Assembly (NCBI RefSeq): GCF_947487575.1
Contig: NZ_CANKXG010000009.1
Coordinates: forward strand, 62,001 to 126,000
DNA: 64,000 nt
From: an uncultured Algibacter sp.
GTDB taxonomy: Bacteria; Bacteroidota; Bacteroidia; Flavobacteriales; Flavobacteriaceae
Direction of reading: 5' to 3'
The stretch's first letter is position 1. Each line of letters opens with the position of its first letter. Below the pieces are notes generated by a model, which was given only the letters and a program-made list of their open reading frames with translations, did no database searches and was not told the origin of the DNA. The position numbers and the translations under genes are program-made. Shown here in pieces: positions 9,466 to 17,647 of this stretch.

Positions 9466-10512
9466 CTAGTCATTTTCATAAATCTGCAATAAAGTATTTA
9501 AAACTAATTTATCTGGTCGCATATAATCATTATAATATTTATAGTTCCTGTTCATCATATCAGACAATAGTTCTTTGTTTTTTAGTAAAAAATGAGTTTG
9601 ATTCATTAATTCATCTTCATTATTAAATGTTAGGTAGTTTTTAGTATTCTCAAAATTTCCGGAAGGTTTATATATTAATGGTTCTGATATTATAGCCCTA
9701 GAGGCAGCAACATATTCTCCAAATTTCCAGCCAATGGAATTGTGTAATCCACTAGTGGAAATACAAATATTATGTTCTCTTATTGTCTTTAAAAAAGATT
9801 CTCTATTTGTTAAAGAACTTGGCATTATTAGGTCATTTGAATATTTAATTGAAAAAAAATCTTTTTGAAGACCTCCTGTAAATTGCTTCCCAAATTCTTT
9901 TTTACAGACATTGATACAACGTACTCTATTTTTGTTAATAAGTTCTCTTTCGGTTTTCAAATGATTTAGTGTCTCACTGTTTGGATCCCATAAACGTGTT
10001 ATGAATAAAATCTTGGTGTTTTTGTGCGGAATAGGAAAAAACTCGAAATCTTTACTGTAAAAGAATGTTTTTTTATAAAATTTTGAAATAATATAATTAT
10101 TTTTTATAAAATCCTTACTGTTTTCTATAAGACCCTTTTTGAATTTACCTTCTGGTTGTATACCTATATTTAAACCTAAAGGATAAACTTTACAATTATT
10201 CGGTTTATAATCAAGAATTTGTTTATTATAACTTCTTTTAAAGTAATAATCCACATTCATGTGGTCTTTAAAGTATTGGAGATTTTCTTGAACTGAGCCT
10301 TTTATCCAATTAAAGCCATCTAAAGTATCGTAAATCACAGTATATTTATTGTCAATAACTACTTTTAGTATTGGTATATTAGCATTACCAGTAAAAGTTT
10401 TTACTGAAAGATCTATGATTCCTAATTTCTTGAGTTTTTCAAACCCATCATATATTTGGGATAGATGTAGTGATGGAAAATAATTTAGCTCACATTTAAA
10501 TAATGGTTTCAT
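9466..10512 (-). CDS. Putative glycosyltransferase of the EPS locus (divergent GT-B-like)
   Basis: The 348-residue product has no strong family motif that I can name. Its C-terminal third resembles a GT-B donor-binding domain: it runs EHNICISTSGLHNSIGWKFGEYVAASRAIISEP, then KNYLTFNNEDELMNQTHFLLKN, the pattern in which a glycosyltransferase reads the neighbouring loop and counts bad or short sectors. The N-terminal half is less informative. There is no signal peptide or membrane span. It lies alone, 219 bases upstream of the EPS operon and in the same orientation. The glycosyltransferase call is tentative; an unrelated EPS-associated protein cannot be excluded. Confidence 0.5.
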   Translation of the reverse strand: MKPLFKCELNYFPSLHLSQIYDGFEKLKKLGIIDLSVKTFTGNANIPILKVVIDNKYTVIYDTLDGFNWIKGSVQENLQYFKDHMNVDYYFKRSYNKQILDYKPNNCKVYPLGLNIGIQPEGKFKKGLIENSKDFIKNNYIISKFYKKTFFYSKDFEFFPIPHKNTKILFITRLWDPNSETLNHLKTERELINKNRVRCINVCKKEFGKQFTGGLQKDFFSIKYSNDLIMPSSLTNRESFLKTIREHNICISTSGLHNSIGWKFGEYVAASRAIISEPLIYKPSGNFENTKNYLTFNNEDELMNQTHFLLKNKELLSDMMNRNYKYYNDYMRPDKLVLNTLLQIYEND

Positions 10513-10924
10513 GGTTCTTTACTTATAAATATTCGAAAGTTTCTTAGGATTAGTAAGTAATTAAGTTTTTGCAAAGATGTGAAAAAATATCTAATCAATA
10601 TCATAATATTGTTCTAAGTATTGATTTTTATTACAAAAAAATAATAGTAGTTCACAAATCTGTTAAAACTTGATTTATAATTATTTTGAATTGTTTGTGA
10701 TTTTGCTTTTTTGTAACTCATGTTCGAGTTTTTGTTGAATAAGCTATGTTGATTTCTTGCAATAGTAGTATTTCAGTAAAATATTCTTCTGAAAATATTT
10801 ACTATTAATTTTGTTGAACTTCTAAGAGGTGAGTTACTTTTATGTTCTTTTGATTCTCGAACTTGTTTATTCTGATTAAATTTCTAATTTTACCCAATCT
10901 AGTTATATTCATTAAAAAACAGAT
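10513..10924. other. Intergenic region between divergent EPS genes, 412 bases
   Basis: I find no convincing coding frame here. It separates the minus-strand glycosyltransferase-like gene from the plus-strand MBOAT gene. It holds an imperfect inverted repeat, AGTAAAATATT (10775-10785) with AATATTTACT (10794-10803), which could form a hairpin or an operator. A shorter GTTCGAG/CTCGAAC pair lies further apart. A promoter candidate for the MBOAT gene is listed separately. Confidence 0.5.
10862..10892 (+). promoter_or_regulatory. Candidate promoter of the O-acylation pair
   Basis: CTTG at 10862-10865, a spacer of exactly 19 bases, and TAATTTTA at 10885-10892 fit the Bacteroidetes consensus TTTG-N19-TAnnTTTG with one mismatch in each element. 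Transcription would start near 10899, leaving a leader of about 25 bases before the MBOAT start codon. AT-rich sequence gives chance matches, so this remains a candidate. Confidence 0.45.
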
Positions 10925-12325
10925 ATGATTTTTAACTCACTAGCTTTTTTGATTTTTTTTCCAATAGTATTTATACTATATTGGTTTATCCTTAAAAAGC
11001 AGTTCAAAACCCAAAATGTTTTACTGCTAATTGCTAGCTATGTATTCTATGGATGGTGGGATTGGAGGTTTCTCTCCTTGATTGCTTTCTCTACAATTGT
11101 GGATTATTTATTGGGTTTAAAAATTGACGAGACAGAAACCAAAAAAAAGTTTTATCTAATTCTAAGTTTGACAACAAATTTAGGGCTTTTAGCAACTTTT
11201 AAGTACTTTAATTTTTTTATTGACTCTTGGGTTAATCTTTGGTCAATTTTTGGATATGAAATGACCATGTCTACATTAAATATTATTTTGCCAGTTGGTA
11301 TTTCATTCTATACTTTTCAGACTATGTCTTATTCTATTGATATTTATAGAGGAGAATTAAAACCCACAAAAAGTTTTATAAATTTTGCAACTTTTGTTAG
11401 CTTTTTTCCACAATTAGTTGCTGGCCCAATTGAAAGAGCTTCAAATTTAATTCCACAATTAGAAAATCAAAGAAAATGGAGTCATGCAAGATTTAAAGAT
11501 GGCTTTTTTCAAATATTAATAGGTTTTTTTAGGAAAGTGGTTGTTGCTGATGCTATTGGAACTGTAATTGATGGTATATATAATGAACCGGATATTCATA
11601 ATGCTTCAAGTGTTTTGATGGCGGTTGTTTTATATTCTTTCCAGATTTATTTTGATTTTAGTGGTTATTCAGATATTGCAATAGGTACAGCAAAACTTTT
11701 AGGATTTGATTTTAAACGAAATTTTAACCTTCCATACTTCTCTGTTTCAATAACTGAATTTTGGAGACGCTGGCATATGTCTTTGTCCAACTGGCTACGA
11801 GATTACTTGTATATACCGCTAGGGGGTAATAGGAAGGGAGTCAAGATTCAATATCGAAACCTGTTTGTAACAATGCTTTTAGGTGGTTTATGGCACGGTA
11901 GCTCTTGGAATTTTGTCATTTGGGGTGCAATACATGGTATTATATTAAGTGTTGAGAAAAGATTTAATTTGATTCCAAGAAAGTATAATTTTTTTAAAAA
12001 TGGGTTTATTTTTTTTAGTGTTAGTTTAATTTGGGTGTTTTTTAGATCTTTAAATTTTCACGATTCTACTTTAATTTTTAAGAAAATTTTCACTGGTCAT
12101 TATTTAATGCCGTATATAGGAAATATTAACAGTTTAATCATTTTGTTGTATGGTTTGTTTTTTGCTTTACTTTTTGATGTGATTCTGTTTAAAAGAAATA
12201 TTCCACTTGAGAATTTTGGGTCTACTTTAAAAACTGTTAGTTTTGCAGTAATATCTGTTTTTATATTAATAAACATAGTTTTATTTTACTCCAGTGCTAG
12301 CAACTTTATATATTTTCAATTTTAA
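10925..12325 (+). CDS. MBOAT-family membrane O-acyltransferase, AlgI/DltB-like
   Basis: The 466-residue polytopic protein begins MIFNSLAFLIFFPIVFILYW. It carries the MBOAT signatures FWRRWHMSLSNWLRDYLYIPLGGNRKG near residues 279-305, followed by GGLWHGSSWNFVIWGAIHG near 318-336. The histidine of the WHG segment is the presumed catalytic residue. AlgI and relatives move acyl groups across the inner membrane for O-acetylation of exported polysaccharide. The next gene, an SGNH-like partner, follows without any gap, which copies the algI-algJ arrangement. I infer O-acetylation of the EPS made by this locus. Confidence 0.9.
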   Translation: MIFNSLAFLIFFPIVFILYWFILKKQFKTQNVLLLIASYVFYGWWDWRFLSLIAFSTIVDYLLGLKIDETETKKKFYLILSLTTNLGLLATFKYFNFFIDSWVNLWSIFGYEMTMSTLNIILPVGISFYTFQTMSYSIDIYRGELKPTKSFINFATFVSFFPQLVAGPIERASNLIPQLENQRKWSHARFKDGFFQILIGFFRKVVVADAIGTVIDGIYNEPDIHNASSVLMAVVLYSFQIYFDFSGYSDIAIGTAKLLGFDFKRNFNLPYFSVSITEFWRRWHMSLSNWLRDYLYIPLGGNRKGVKIQYRNLFVTMLLGGLWHGSSWNFVIWGAIHGIILSVEKRFNLIPRKYNFFKNGFIFFSVSLIWVFFRSLNFHDSTLIFKKIFTGHYLMPYIGNINSLIILLYGLFFALLFDVILFKRNIPLENFGSTLKTVSFAVISVFILINIVLFYSSASNFIYFQF

Positions 12326-13249
12326 ATGAAAAAATCTATAAAACTATTTTCACTAATTAGTTTGCTTTTTTTTGCAGCAGATAGGATAGTGTACAATACT
12401 ATTAGTAGTATAGATAAACAGGTGTTTACTGGACAAACTGGTGGAAAGGTAAATCAATTTTTAACTCTAAAGGATTCAGTTAATTTATTGGTTTTTGGTA
12501 ACTCAAGAGCTAGCCATCATTTGGATACAAAATTATTAGATTCCATTTCTTATAATGCAGGTGCAGATGGTAGTAGGATTGGTTATAGTACAGCACTTGT
12601 ATCTGTTTTGGAAAAGAAAGAGCAAACTATTTTAGTACACATAGATCATTGGGATATTTATGATTCAGAATACAAAGGCAAAGATGTTTTAAGCTTCTTG
12701 AGTTTAGCTTCAAAAAATGAAGATATAAGTCGTTTTATTTCAGAGATTCACCCAAAAGAGATATATACATCAAAAATATTTAACTGCTATGTCTATAATG
12801 GAAAATTCTTAAGTTTGTTAAAAAATTATTTTTCGCCAAAATATGATGTTAACCATTATTATGGTTATGATCCTCTAACACCAAATCAAGAACAAAAAGA
12901 GATTTTTAAAAAATTAATTGATAAAACAGATTTTAAAAATTTTAATTATTCAGATTCAATTTCAATTTTGCCAAATCCAATAGTTGATAGTTTTATTGAA
13001 AAAATAAAAGTAAAATGTAAAAAAAATAATTCTAAGTTAGTGTTTTTTACTTCTCCTACGCTTAAAAATAATCAAGAAGGCCTATTGTTAAAAACTAAAG
13101 AATATTTTAACTCTAAGGGGGTAATTTATTATGATTACTCTAAATTCATTGATATATCAGATGTTAGCAATTGGCAAGATTTCACTCATATGTCAGAAAA
13201 GGGAGCTAACTTATTTACAAAAAAAATCAAAGAAGATATTTTAAACTAA
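12326..13249 (+). CDS. SGNH-like membrane-anchored protein, partner of the MBOAT acyltransferase
   Basis: The 307-residue product has an uncleaved signal anchor at about residues 5-20. It then has FGNSRASHHLD with the presumed nucleophile Ser60 and, near the C-terminus, the DFTHMSEKG segment that supplies the Asp and His of an SGNH/GDSL triad. AlgJ, AlgX and DltD proteins have this plan and finish the acyl transfer begun by the MBOAT protein in the periplasm. The start codon directly follows the MBOAT stop codon, so translation is probably coupled. Overall similarity to named families is low, so the triad assignment is provisional. Confidence 0.7.
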   Translation: MKKSIKLFSLISLLFFAADRIVYNTISSIDKQVFTGQTGGKVNQFLTLKDSVNLLVFGNSRASHHLDTKLLDSISYNAGADGSRIGYSTALVSVLEKKEQTILVHIDHWDIYDSEYKGKDVLSFLSLASKNEDISRFISEIHPKEIYTSKIFNCYVYNGKFLSLLKNYFSPKYDVNHYYGYDPLTPNQEQKEIFKKLIDKTDFKNFNYSDSISILPNPIVDSFIEKIKVKCKKNNSKLVFFTSPTLKNNQEGLLLKTKEYFNSKGVIYYDYSKFIDISDVSNWQDFTHMSEKGANLFTKKIKEDILN

Positions 13250-13624
13250 ATACTCATACAATTTAAAAGCTATCAATCTATTTTGCTTGGTTAAGGTTTT
13301 AAAAGTGATTCAGAATGTGATTTATTTTTTATTATTTGGTATTATTTTTAACTGAGGTTGTTTACTGTTCATTAAAACTTATCATTAGGTTATTAACAAT
13401 ACTTTGGAATAACCGATTAACTACTTATTTTTGCGCCGAAATATACTTTTTTTATTTGTAATTATAGTCTGCAATCATAATACTTTCGTATATAATGAAA
13501 CTTTAATATCGATGAAATACCATTTGAAGTATTTGTTTACAAAAAAATACATTGTTTTCGATGAAATGCAAATTAAATCGTTTTAAAGCTTTTATATTTG
13601 TAATCTCCATATATCTAATAAATT
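13250..13624. other. Intergenic region and long leader of the PL1-like gene, 375 bases
   Basis: No coding frame is evident. The region contains a good promoter candidate (13403-13433), an EPS-operon-like motif overlapping it, and then a leader of about 185 bases. The leader has the 10-mer TCGATGAAAT twice, at 13509-13518 and 13558-13567. The same 10-mer occurs at 9369-9378 upstream of the EPS operon. The function of these repeats is unknown. Confidence 0.5.
13403..13443 (+). promoter_or_regulatory. Promoter of the PL1-like lipoprotein gene with EPS-type motif
   Basis: TTTG at 13403-13406, a spacer of 19 bases and TATTTTTG at 13426-13433 match the Bacteroidetes vegetative promoter consensus exactly. 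The downstream part TTTGCGCCGAAATA (13430-13443) is identical to the promoter-proximal motif of the minus-strand EPS operon at 9265-9278. Transcription should begin near 13440. This suggests common control of polymer synthesis and of the lyase-like protein, which is inference. Confidence 0.7.
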
Positions 13625-15469
13625 ATGAAAAACCTACTTGTAAACACAGAAACATTGGCTATTATTTTATTTTTGTTACTATTGATACCATCTTGTAATA
13701 ATGAAGACATATTTGTCGTAGAGGAATCTACAATAATTAGTGAAGAAACTGAAGATATAGAAGATGATAACACTAATAGTGAAGATACATTGACTAATAT
13801 TGAAGCAATCGATGATACTTTGACCACTACAGAAAATTCACCTGTTAGTATTGCAGTATACATAAATGATATTAATTTACCTGAAAGTATAATAGTTTCT
13901 AATACTAATCCAGCTAACGGGGTTTTAACTATTAATAATAATGATACAAAAGATAATCATTTGGATGATACAATTGTATATACCCCAAATATTGGTTTTT
14001 CTGGGATTGATTCTTTCGAATATACTATTTGTGATTCTGTAAATAGTGATAATTGTGACACTGCCTTAGTTAGTATAACTATAACCTCTATTGATGCACC
14101 TGATGTTTCAGGTGAATTAAAAGCTTTTCCGACTGCATATGGTGGTGGAGCTTATGCGTCTGGTGGACGAGGAGGTAATGTATACCACGTTACAAATCTT
14201 AATGATAGTGGAGCAGGAAGTTTGAGAGATGCTATTAACAGACCTAGACCTGCAACTATTGTTTTTGATGTATCAGGAACAATTAAACTAGAAAATTGGT
14301 TAATTATAGAGGGGGATGATTTAACTATTGCTGGACAAACAGCACCTTTAGGTGGTATAACTATTACTACAGATAATTATTCGAAATTAACAATGGGTAA
14401 ATGCCAAAATATTATTCTTAGATATTTTAGATTTAGGCCTCTTAAGTCTAATAGTGGAATAGAGATGTATAGTAATGGTGTATATGGTAGAAATATGATT
14501 TTTGACCATTTATCAACAAGTTATTCCTCATCTGCCGCATTTGGTTTTAGAGGAGAGAGAACTACTAATATTACTTTTCAAAGAGGATTCCTAAGTGATA
14601 GTAAAGTAGGTGTTTTATTTGGAGATACAGACCCTAATTTTAGAGATGAGAGTAATTTTAATTCATTTTTGAATAACTTCTTTTACAATATTGGACATAG
14701 AACTCCTAATACATCAGGTGTTGAAATAGAGGTTATTAATAACGTTATTATGAATTGGATAGGTAGACTAACTAACGCCTATGGTGACACTAAACTGAAT
14801 CATATAAATAATTATGCAATAATGGGTGTTCACACTAATCCAAGTACACCAAGTGGTAAAAAATATTTGAATCAAGTTGGAGAGCCAGAAAATCATGTTC
14901 ATCAAATTTATTCTGCAGGAAATATTATTGAGGGGTTCTTTGAAGACCCTAATGCAGACAATAAACCAATGTGGTCTAATTTTGATTTAGGTGCTCAAAA
15001 TATTTATGCAAGTGAAGAAAATTTTGTTGATAAAATGCACCCACTGATTGGTGCCCCGGTTCCTATTAGAACAGCACAAGAGGCAGTTGACGAAATTAGA
15101 AATAATCCAGATGTAGGAGCTAATGCCAGTTTAAATGCTGACGGTAGTGTTACTAGGTATTATGATTCAGTAGATGCTGATATGTTAGCGATAACGGCAG
15201 TAGGTGGAGGTCATTATGAACCTTACGAGGGAGGAAATCATCCGGAAGATAGGAGTTTTTATAACGAACCTAGATTTTTGAATTTTCAAGCAAGTGTTTC
15301 ATCTATACCAGTTAATATTAGACCAGCTGGATATGATACAGATAACGATGGTATGGCAGATATCTGGGAAAAAGCCACTTTTGGAGATTTAAAAAGAACA
15401 GGGAAAAGAGATTTGGATGGGGACGGATATACTGATTTAGAAGAGTTTTTGAATCTTGTGGATATGTGA
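13625..15469 (+). CDS. Surface lipoprotein with PL1 pectate-lyase-like domain
   Basis: The 614-residue protein has a lipoprotein signal peptide with the lipobox around LIPSC, giving lipidated Cys24. An acidic linker and an Ig-like domain of the type VYTPNIGFSGIDSFEYTICD (about residues 60-155) follow. Next is a PL1-like parallel beta-helix beginning AFPTAYGGGAYASGGRGG, with HVTNLNDSGAGSLRDAI. The C-terminus has Asp-rich calcium-type loops (DTDNDGMADIW, DLDGDGYTDLEE). No type IX sorting domain is seen. The usual PL1 helix segment DHCSxSWxxDE is here DHLSTSYSSSAAF, so acidic calcium ligands seem to be missing. It may bind rather than cleave, or have another substrate. Its place inside the EPS locus suggests trimming or holding of the polymer. 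Confidence 0.8.
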   Translation: MKNLLVNTETLAIILFLLLLIPSCNNEDIFVVEESTIISEETEDIEDDNTNSEDTLTNIEAIDDTLTTTENSPVSIAVYINDINLPESIIVSNTNPANGVLTINNNDTKDNHLDDTIVYTPNIGFSGIDSFEYTICDSVNSDNCDTALVSITITSIDAPDVSGELKAFPTAYGGGAYASGGRGGNVYHVTNLNDSGAGSLRDAINRPRPATIVFDVSGTIKLENWLIIEGDDLTIAGQTAPLGGITITTDNYSKLTMGKCQNIILRYFRFRPLKSNSGIEMYSNGVYGRNMIFDHLSTSYSSSAAFGFRGERTTNITFQRGFLSDSKVGVLFGDTDPNFRDESNFNSFLNNFFYNIGHRTPNTSGVEIEVINNVIMNWIGRLTNAYGDTKLNHINNYAIMGVHTNPSTPSGKKYLNQVGEPENHVHQIYSAGNIIEGFFEDPNADNKPMWSNFDLGAQNIYASEENFVDKMHPLIGAPVPIRTAQEAVDEIRNNPDVGANASLNADGSVTRYYDSVDADMLAITAVGGGHYEPYEGGNHPEDRSFYNEPRFLNFQASVSSIPVNIRPAGYDTDNDGMADIWEKATFGDLKRTGKRDLDGDGYTDLEEFLNLVDM

Positions 15470-15483
15470 AAAATATTAGATTT

Positions 15484-15507
15484 AAAAAAGATTGTACAAT
15501 CTTTTTT
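15484..15507. terminator. Bidirectional intrinsic terminator between the lyase-like gene and asnB
   Basis: A perfect palindrome, AAAAAAGATTGT followed by ACAATCTTTTTT, lies in the 90 bases between two convergent genes. Both strands read a short GC-poor stem followed by a T run. It probably ends transcription of both genes. Confidence 0.65.
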
Positions 15508-15559
15508 AGTAAATGATTTGATTTCAGACATATTATTTAAATAGATAAGCTACATTTAG

Positions 15560-17362
15560 TTATATTTTGAATTCACTATACCATTTGCTTAGTGTGTATA
15601 ACTTCCAAATATTTGCAGTGTGATCTTGTTTTCCATTCATATGTTCATGAAGTATTCTTTTAAATTTTGGTACATTCAAATTTGGAACTATATTTAAAAA
15701 ATCATCGTTTAAAGCAGTTGTAAACTCATCCTTTAATTCATTTCTCATCCAATTACCAATTGGTACAGCAAACCCTTTTTTTGGTTGATTAAAAACTTCT
15801 TCAGGGATATATTCTTTTAAAATATCTCGTAAAATCTTTTTCTGTCTACCTTTTTCGTATCTGTATGACATAGGTAAAGACCTAGCATATTCTATAACCC
15901 TATAGTCTAGAAAAGGGCTTCTAACTTCAACAGAATAGGCCATACTTGCACGGTCTACTTTAACATTACTATCGTTTTCAAGCCATAGTTTTATGTTTAA
16001 ATCAGCAGCCTTCTGTAAAAAAATGTTGGACCATTTTTTATAACCTTGATAATGTTTCATGTAGTCTTCATCCTTTTTATTAAGCAAAAAACCTTTTCTA
16101 GAAAAAATATTTTCGATAAAATCGTTCTTTGACTTAGTGTTTAAGGCATTTCTTACTCTATGTGAATTTAAACCGAACATTTTCAATAATAATGGTTTTG
16201 ATAAAAATTTTCTAATACTAAAGGGTATGTTCATTATCGATTCATTTTTAACAAGTGAATCAAAATGATTGTACCCAATAAAGCTTTCATCTCCACCATC
16301 ACCAGAAAGAGCAACTGTTACATGTGTTTTAGTTACGGAGTTTAAGAGAAGCGAGGGTAGAGCTGAACTGTCAGCAAATGGCTCATCATAAACTTCTACT
16401 AACTTTGGTATAAGTTTTAAGATATCATCAGAACTACAAATGGTTGTCGTATGATTTGAGTTAATTATTTTAGCATATTGTTCTGCAATTTTACTTTCGT
16501 CAAATTTTGGATCATCAAATCCAATTGAAAACGTATTTATTTGTTTGTCTGATATTTTTGCTGCAATACTTGAAACTAAAGCCGAATCAATACCACCAGA
16601 TAAAAAAGAACCAATAGGGACATCAGATTGTAATCTGATTTTAACAGCGTCTTTTAATAAATTATGAAGGTCGCTTTTAGCTTCTTCATAAGATATATTT
16701 TTTACTTCAACATTTTTTAAATTCCAATATTCATCAACTTTTAAGGTTTTAGAATTTAAATCTATTTTCATAAATTTACCTGGAGGTAATTTAAAAATAT
16801 CTTCAGCTATTGTATAAGGGCTTGGTATGAACATGCAATCCAAAAACATGGAAATGGCAGCTTTATTGATTTTTTTAGCTTTTAGTAACGGTCTTATTTG
16901 ACTACAAATCTCGAATTGACCGTCTTTCCAATAATAATAAAATGGTTTAACGCCCAATCTATCTCTTGCAGAAAATACTGTATTTGTTAATGAGTCGTAA
17001 ATACAAAAAGCAAACATGCCGTTTATCTTTTCTAGTATGTCTTCTCCCCATTCTTTGTAACCTACCAGTAGAACTTCAGTATCACTTTCAGTTCTGAATT
17101 TATAACCTTTATTTAAGAGCTCATCTTTAATATCTTTATAGTTATAGATTTCACCATTGAATACAATGTGGAGATTCTCATGAATCATAGGTTGGTGTGA
17201 GCGCTCATCAAGATCTAAAATTGAAAGTCTCAGATGGCCAAGAGTGAGATTGTTTGTTTTTTTTACACCTGTATAGTCAGGACCTCTAAACGAAATGGAT
17301 TCTAATTTTTCTCTTACAAGACCTTCTTCATAAGGAATATTGGTTAAATATATACCGCACAT
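15560..17362 (-). CDS. asnB: Asparagine synthase-type glutamine amidotransferase of the EPS locus
   Basis: The protein starts MCGIYLTN at ATG 17362, so the N-terminal nucleophile Cys2 is exposed after removal of Met; an in-frame extension to 17407 would bury it. The class II glutaminase domain has SFRGPDYTG, GHLRLSILDL and FNGEIYN. The synthetase domain has the ATP-binding SGGIDSALVSS near residue 255 and LSGDGGDE. The length, 600 residues, fits the AsnB family. In EPS loci that make GalNAcA, such proteins often amidate uronic acids to uronamides (as WbpS does), so this role is as likely as free asparagine synthesis. The family is certain; the substrate is inferred. Confidence 0.88.
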   Translation of the reverse strand: MCGIYLTNIPYEEGLVREKLESISFRGPDYTGVKKTNNLTLGHLRLSILDLDERSHQPMIHENLHIVFNGEIYNYKDIKDELLNKGYKFRTESDTEVLLVGYKEWGEDILEKINGMFAFCIYDSLTNTVFSARDRLGVKPFYYYWKDGQFEICSQIRPLLKAKKINKAAISMFLDCMFIPSPYTIAEDIFKLPPGKFMKIDLNSKTLKVDEYWNLKNVEVKNISYEEAKSDLHNLLKDAVKIRLQSDVPIGSFLSGGIDSALVSSIAAKISDKQINTFSIGFDDPKFDESKIAEQYAKIINSNHTTTICSSDDILKLIPKLVEVYDEPFADSSALPSLLLNSVTKTHVTVALSGDGGDESFIGYNHFDSLVKNESIMNIPFSIRKFLSKPLLLKMFGLNSHRVRNALNTKSKNDFIENIFSRKGFLLNKKDEDYMKHYQGYKKWSNIFLQKAADLNIKLWLENDSNVKVDRASMAYSVEVRSPFLDYRVIEYARSLPMSYRYEKGRQKKILRDILKEYIPEEVFNQPKKGFAVPIGNWMRNELKDEFTTALNDDFLNIVPNLNVPKFKRILHEHMNGKQDHTANIWKLYTLSKWYSEFKI

Positions 17363-17638
17363 GCTGTTTTTTTTTGTAAAGCACGCATATATTTTTAATA
17401 AATACAATATAAAATCTATAAAATCTATAAAAGGAGTAAAAGTTAAGTCATGATGTGGTAAAACTTGCTAGCTAAAATTATTTCTAATGTTTTGTTTAAA
17501 TTATTTTTATGAGTTTTTAAATAGAGATTGAAAAGCATAAAACATTAAGAATTAGAAATTTATTTTTAGTTGAATTCTCATTTAGTTTAGTCATGAGAAC
17601 CTTTCAATTAATTGTAACACGCGTACTTGATTTTTTGG

Positions 17639-17647
17639 TTTTCAAAC
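17639..17647. repeat. Left target-site duplication of the IS4-family element
   Basis: TTTTCAAAC directly precedes the proposed left end of the element and matches the right copy ATTTCAAAC (18985-18993) at eight of nine bases. Duplications of about 9-12 bases are usual for IS4-family elements. The single mismatch fits an old insertion. Confidence 0.5.

Noticed and set aside
10720-10862. GTTCGAG/CTCGAAC inverted repeat as an operator
   Set aside because: Seven bases with more than 120 bases between; in AT-rich sequence this may be chance, and no regulator gene is nearby.
13615-13863. Minus-strand frame opposite the start of the PL1-like gene
   Set aside because: Its Ser/Val-rich sequence is the antisense reading of an acidic linker; the plus frame has the signal peptide and domains.
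13625-15469. Type IX secretion cargo
   Set aside because: The protein has a lipobox and ends LEEFLNLVDM without the glycine/lysine-rich sorting domain, so it is better read as a surface lipoprotein.
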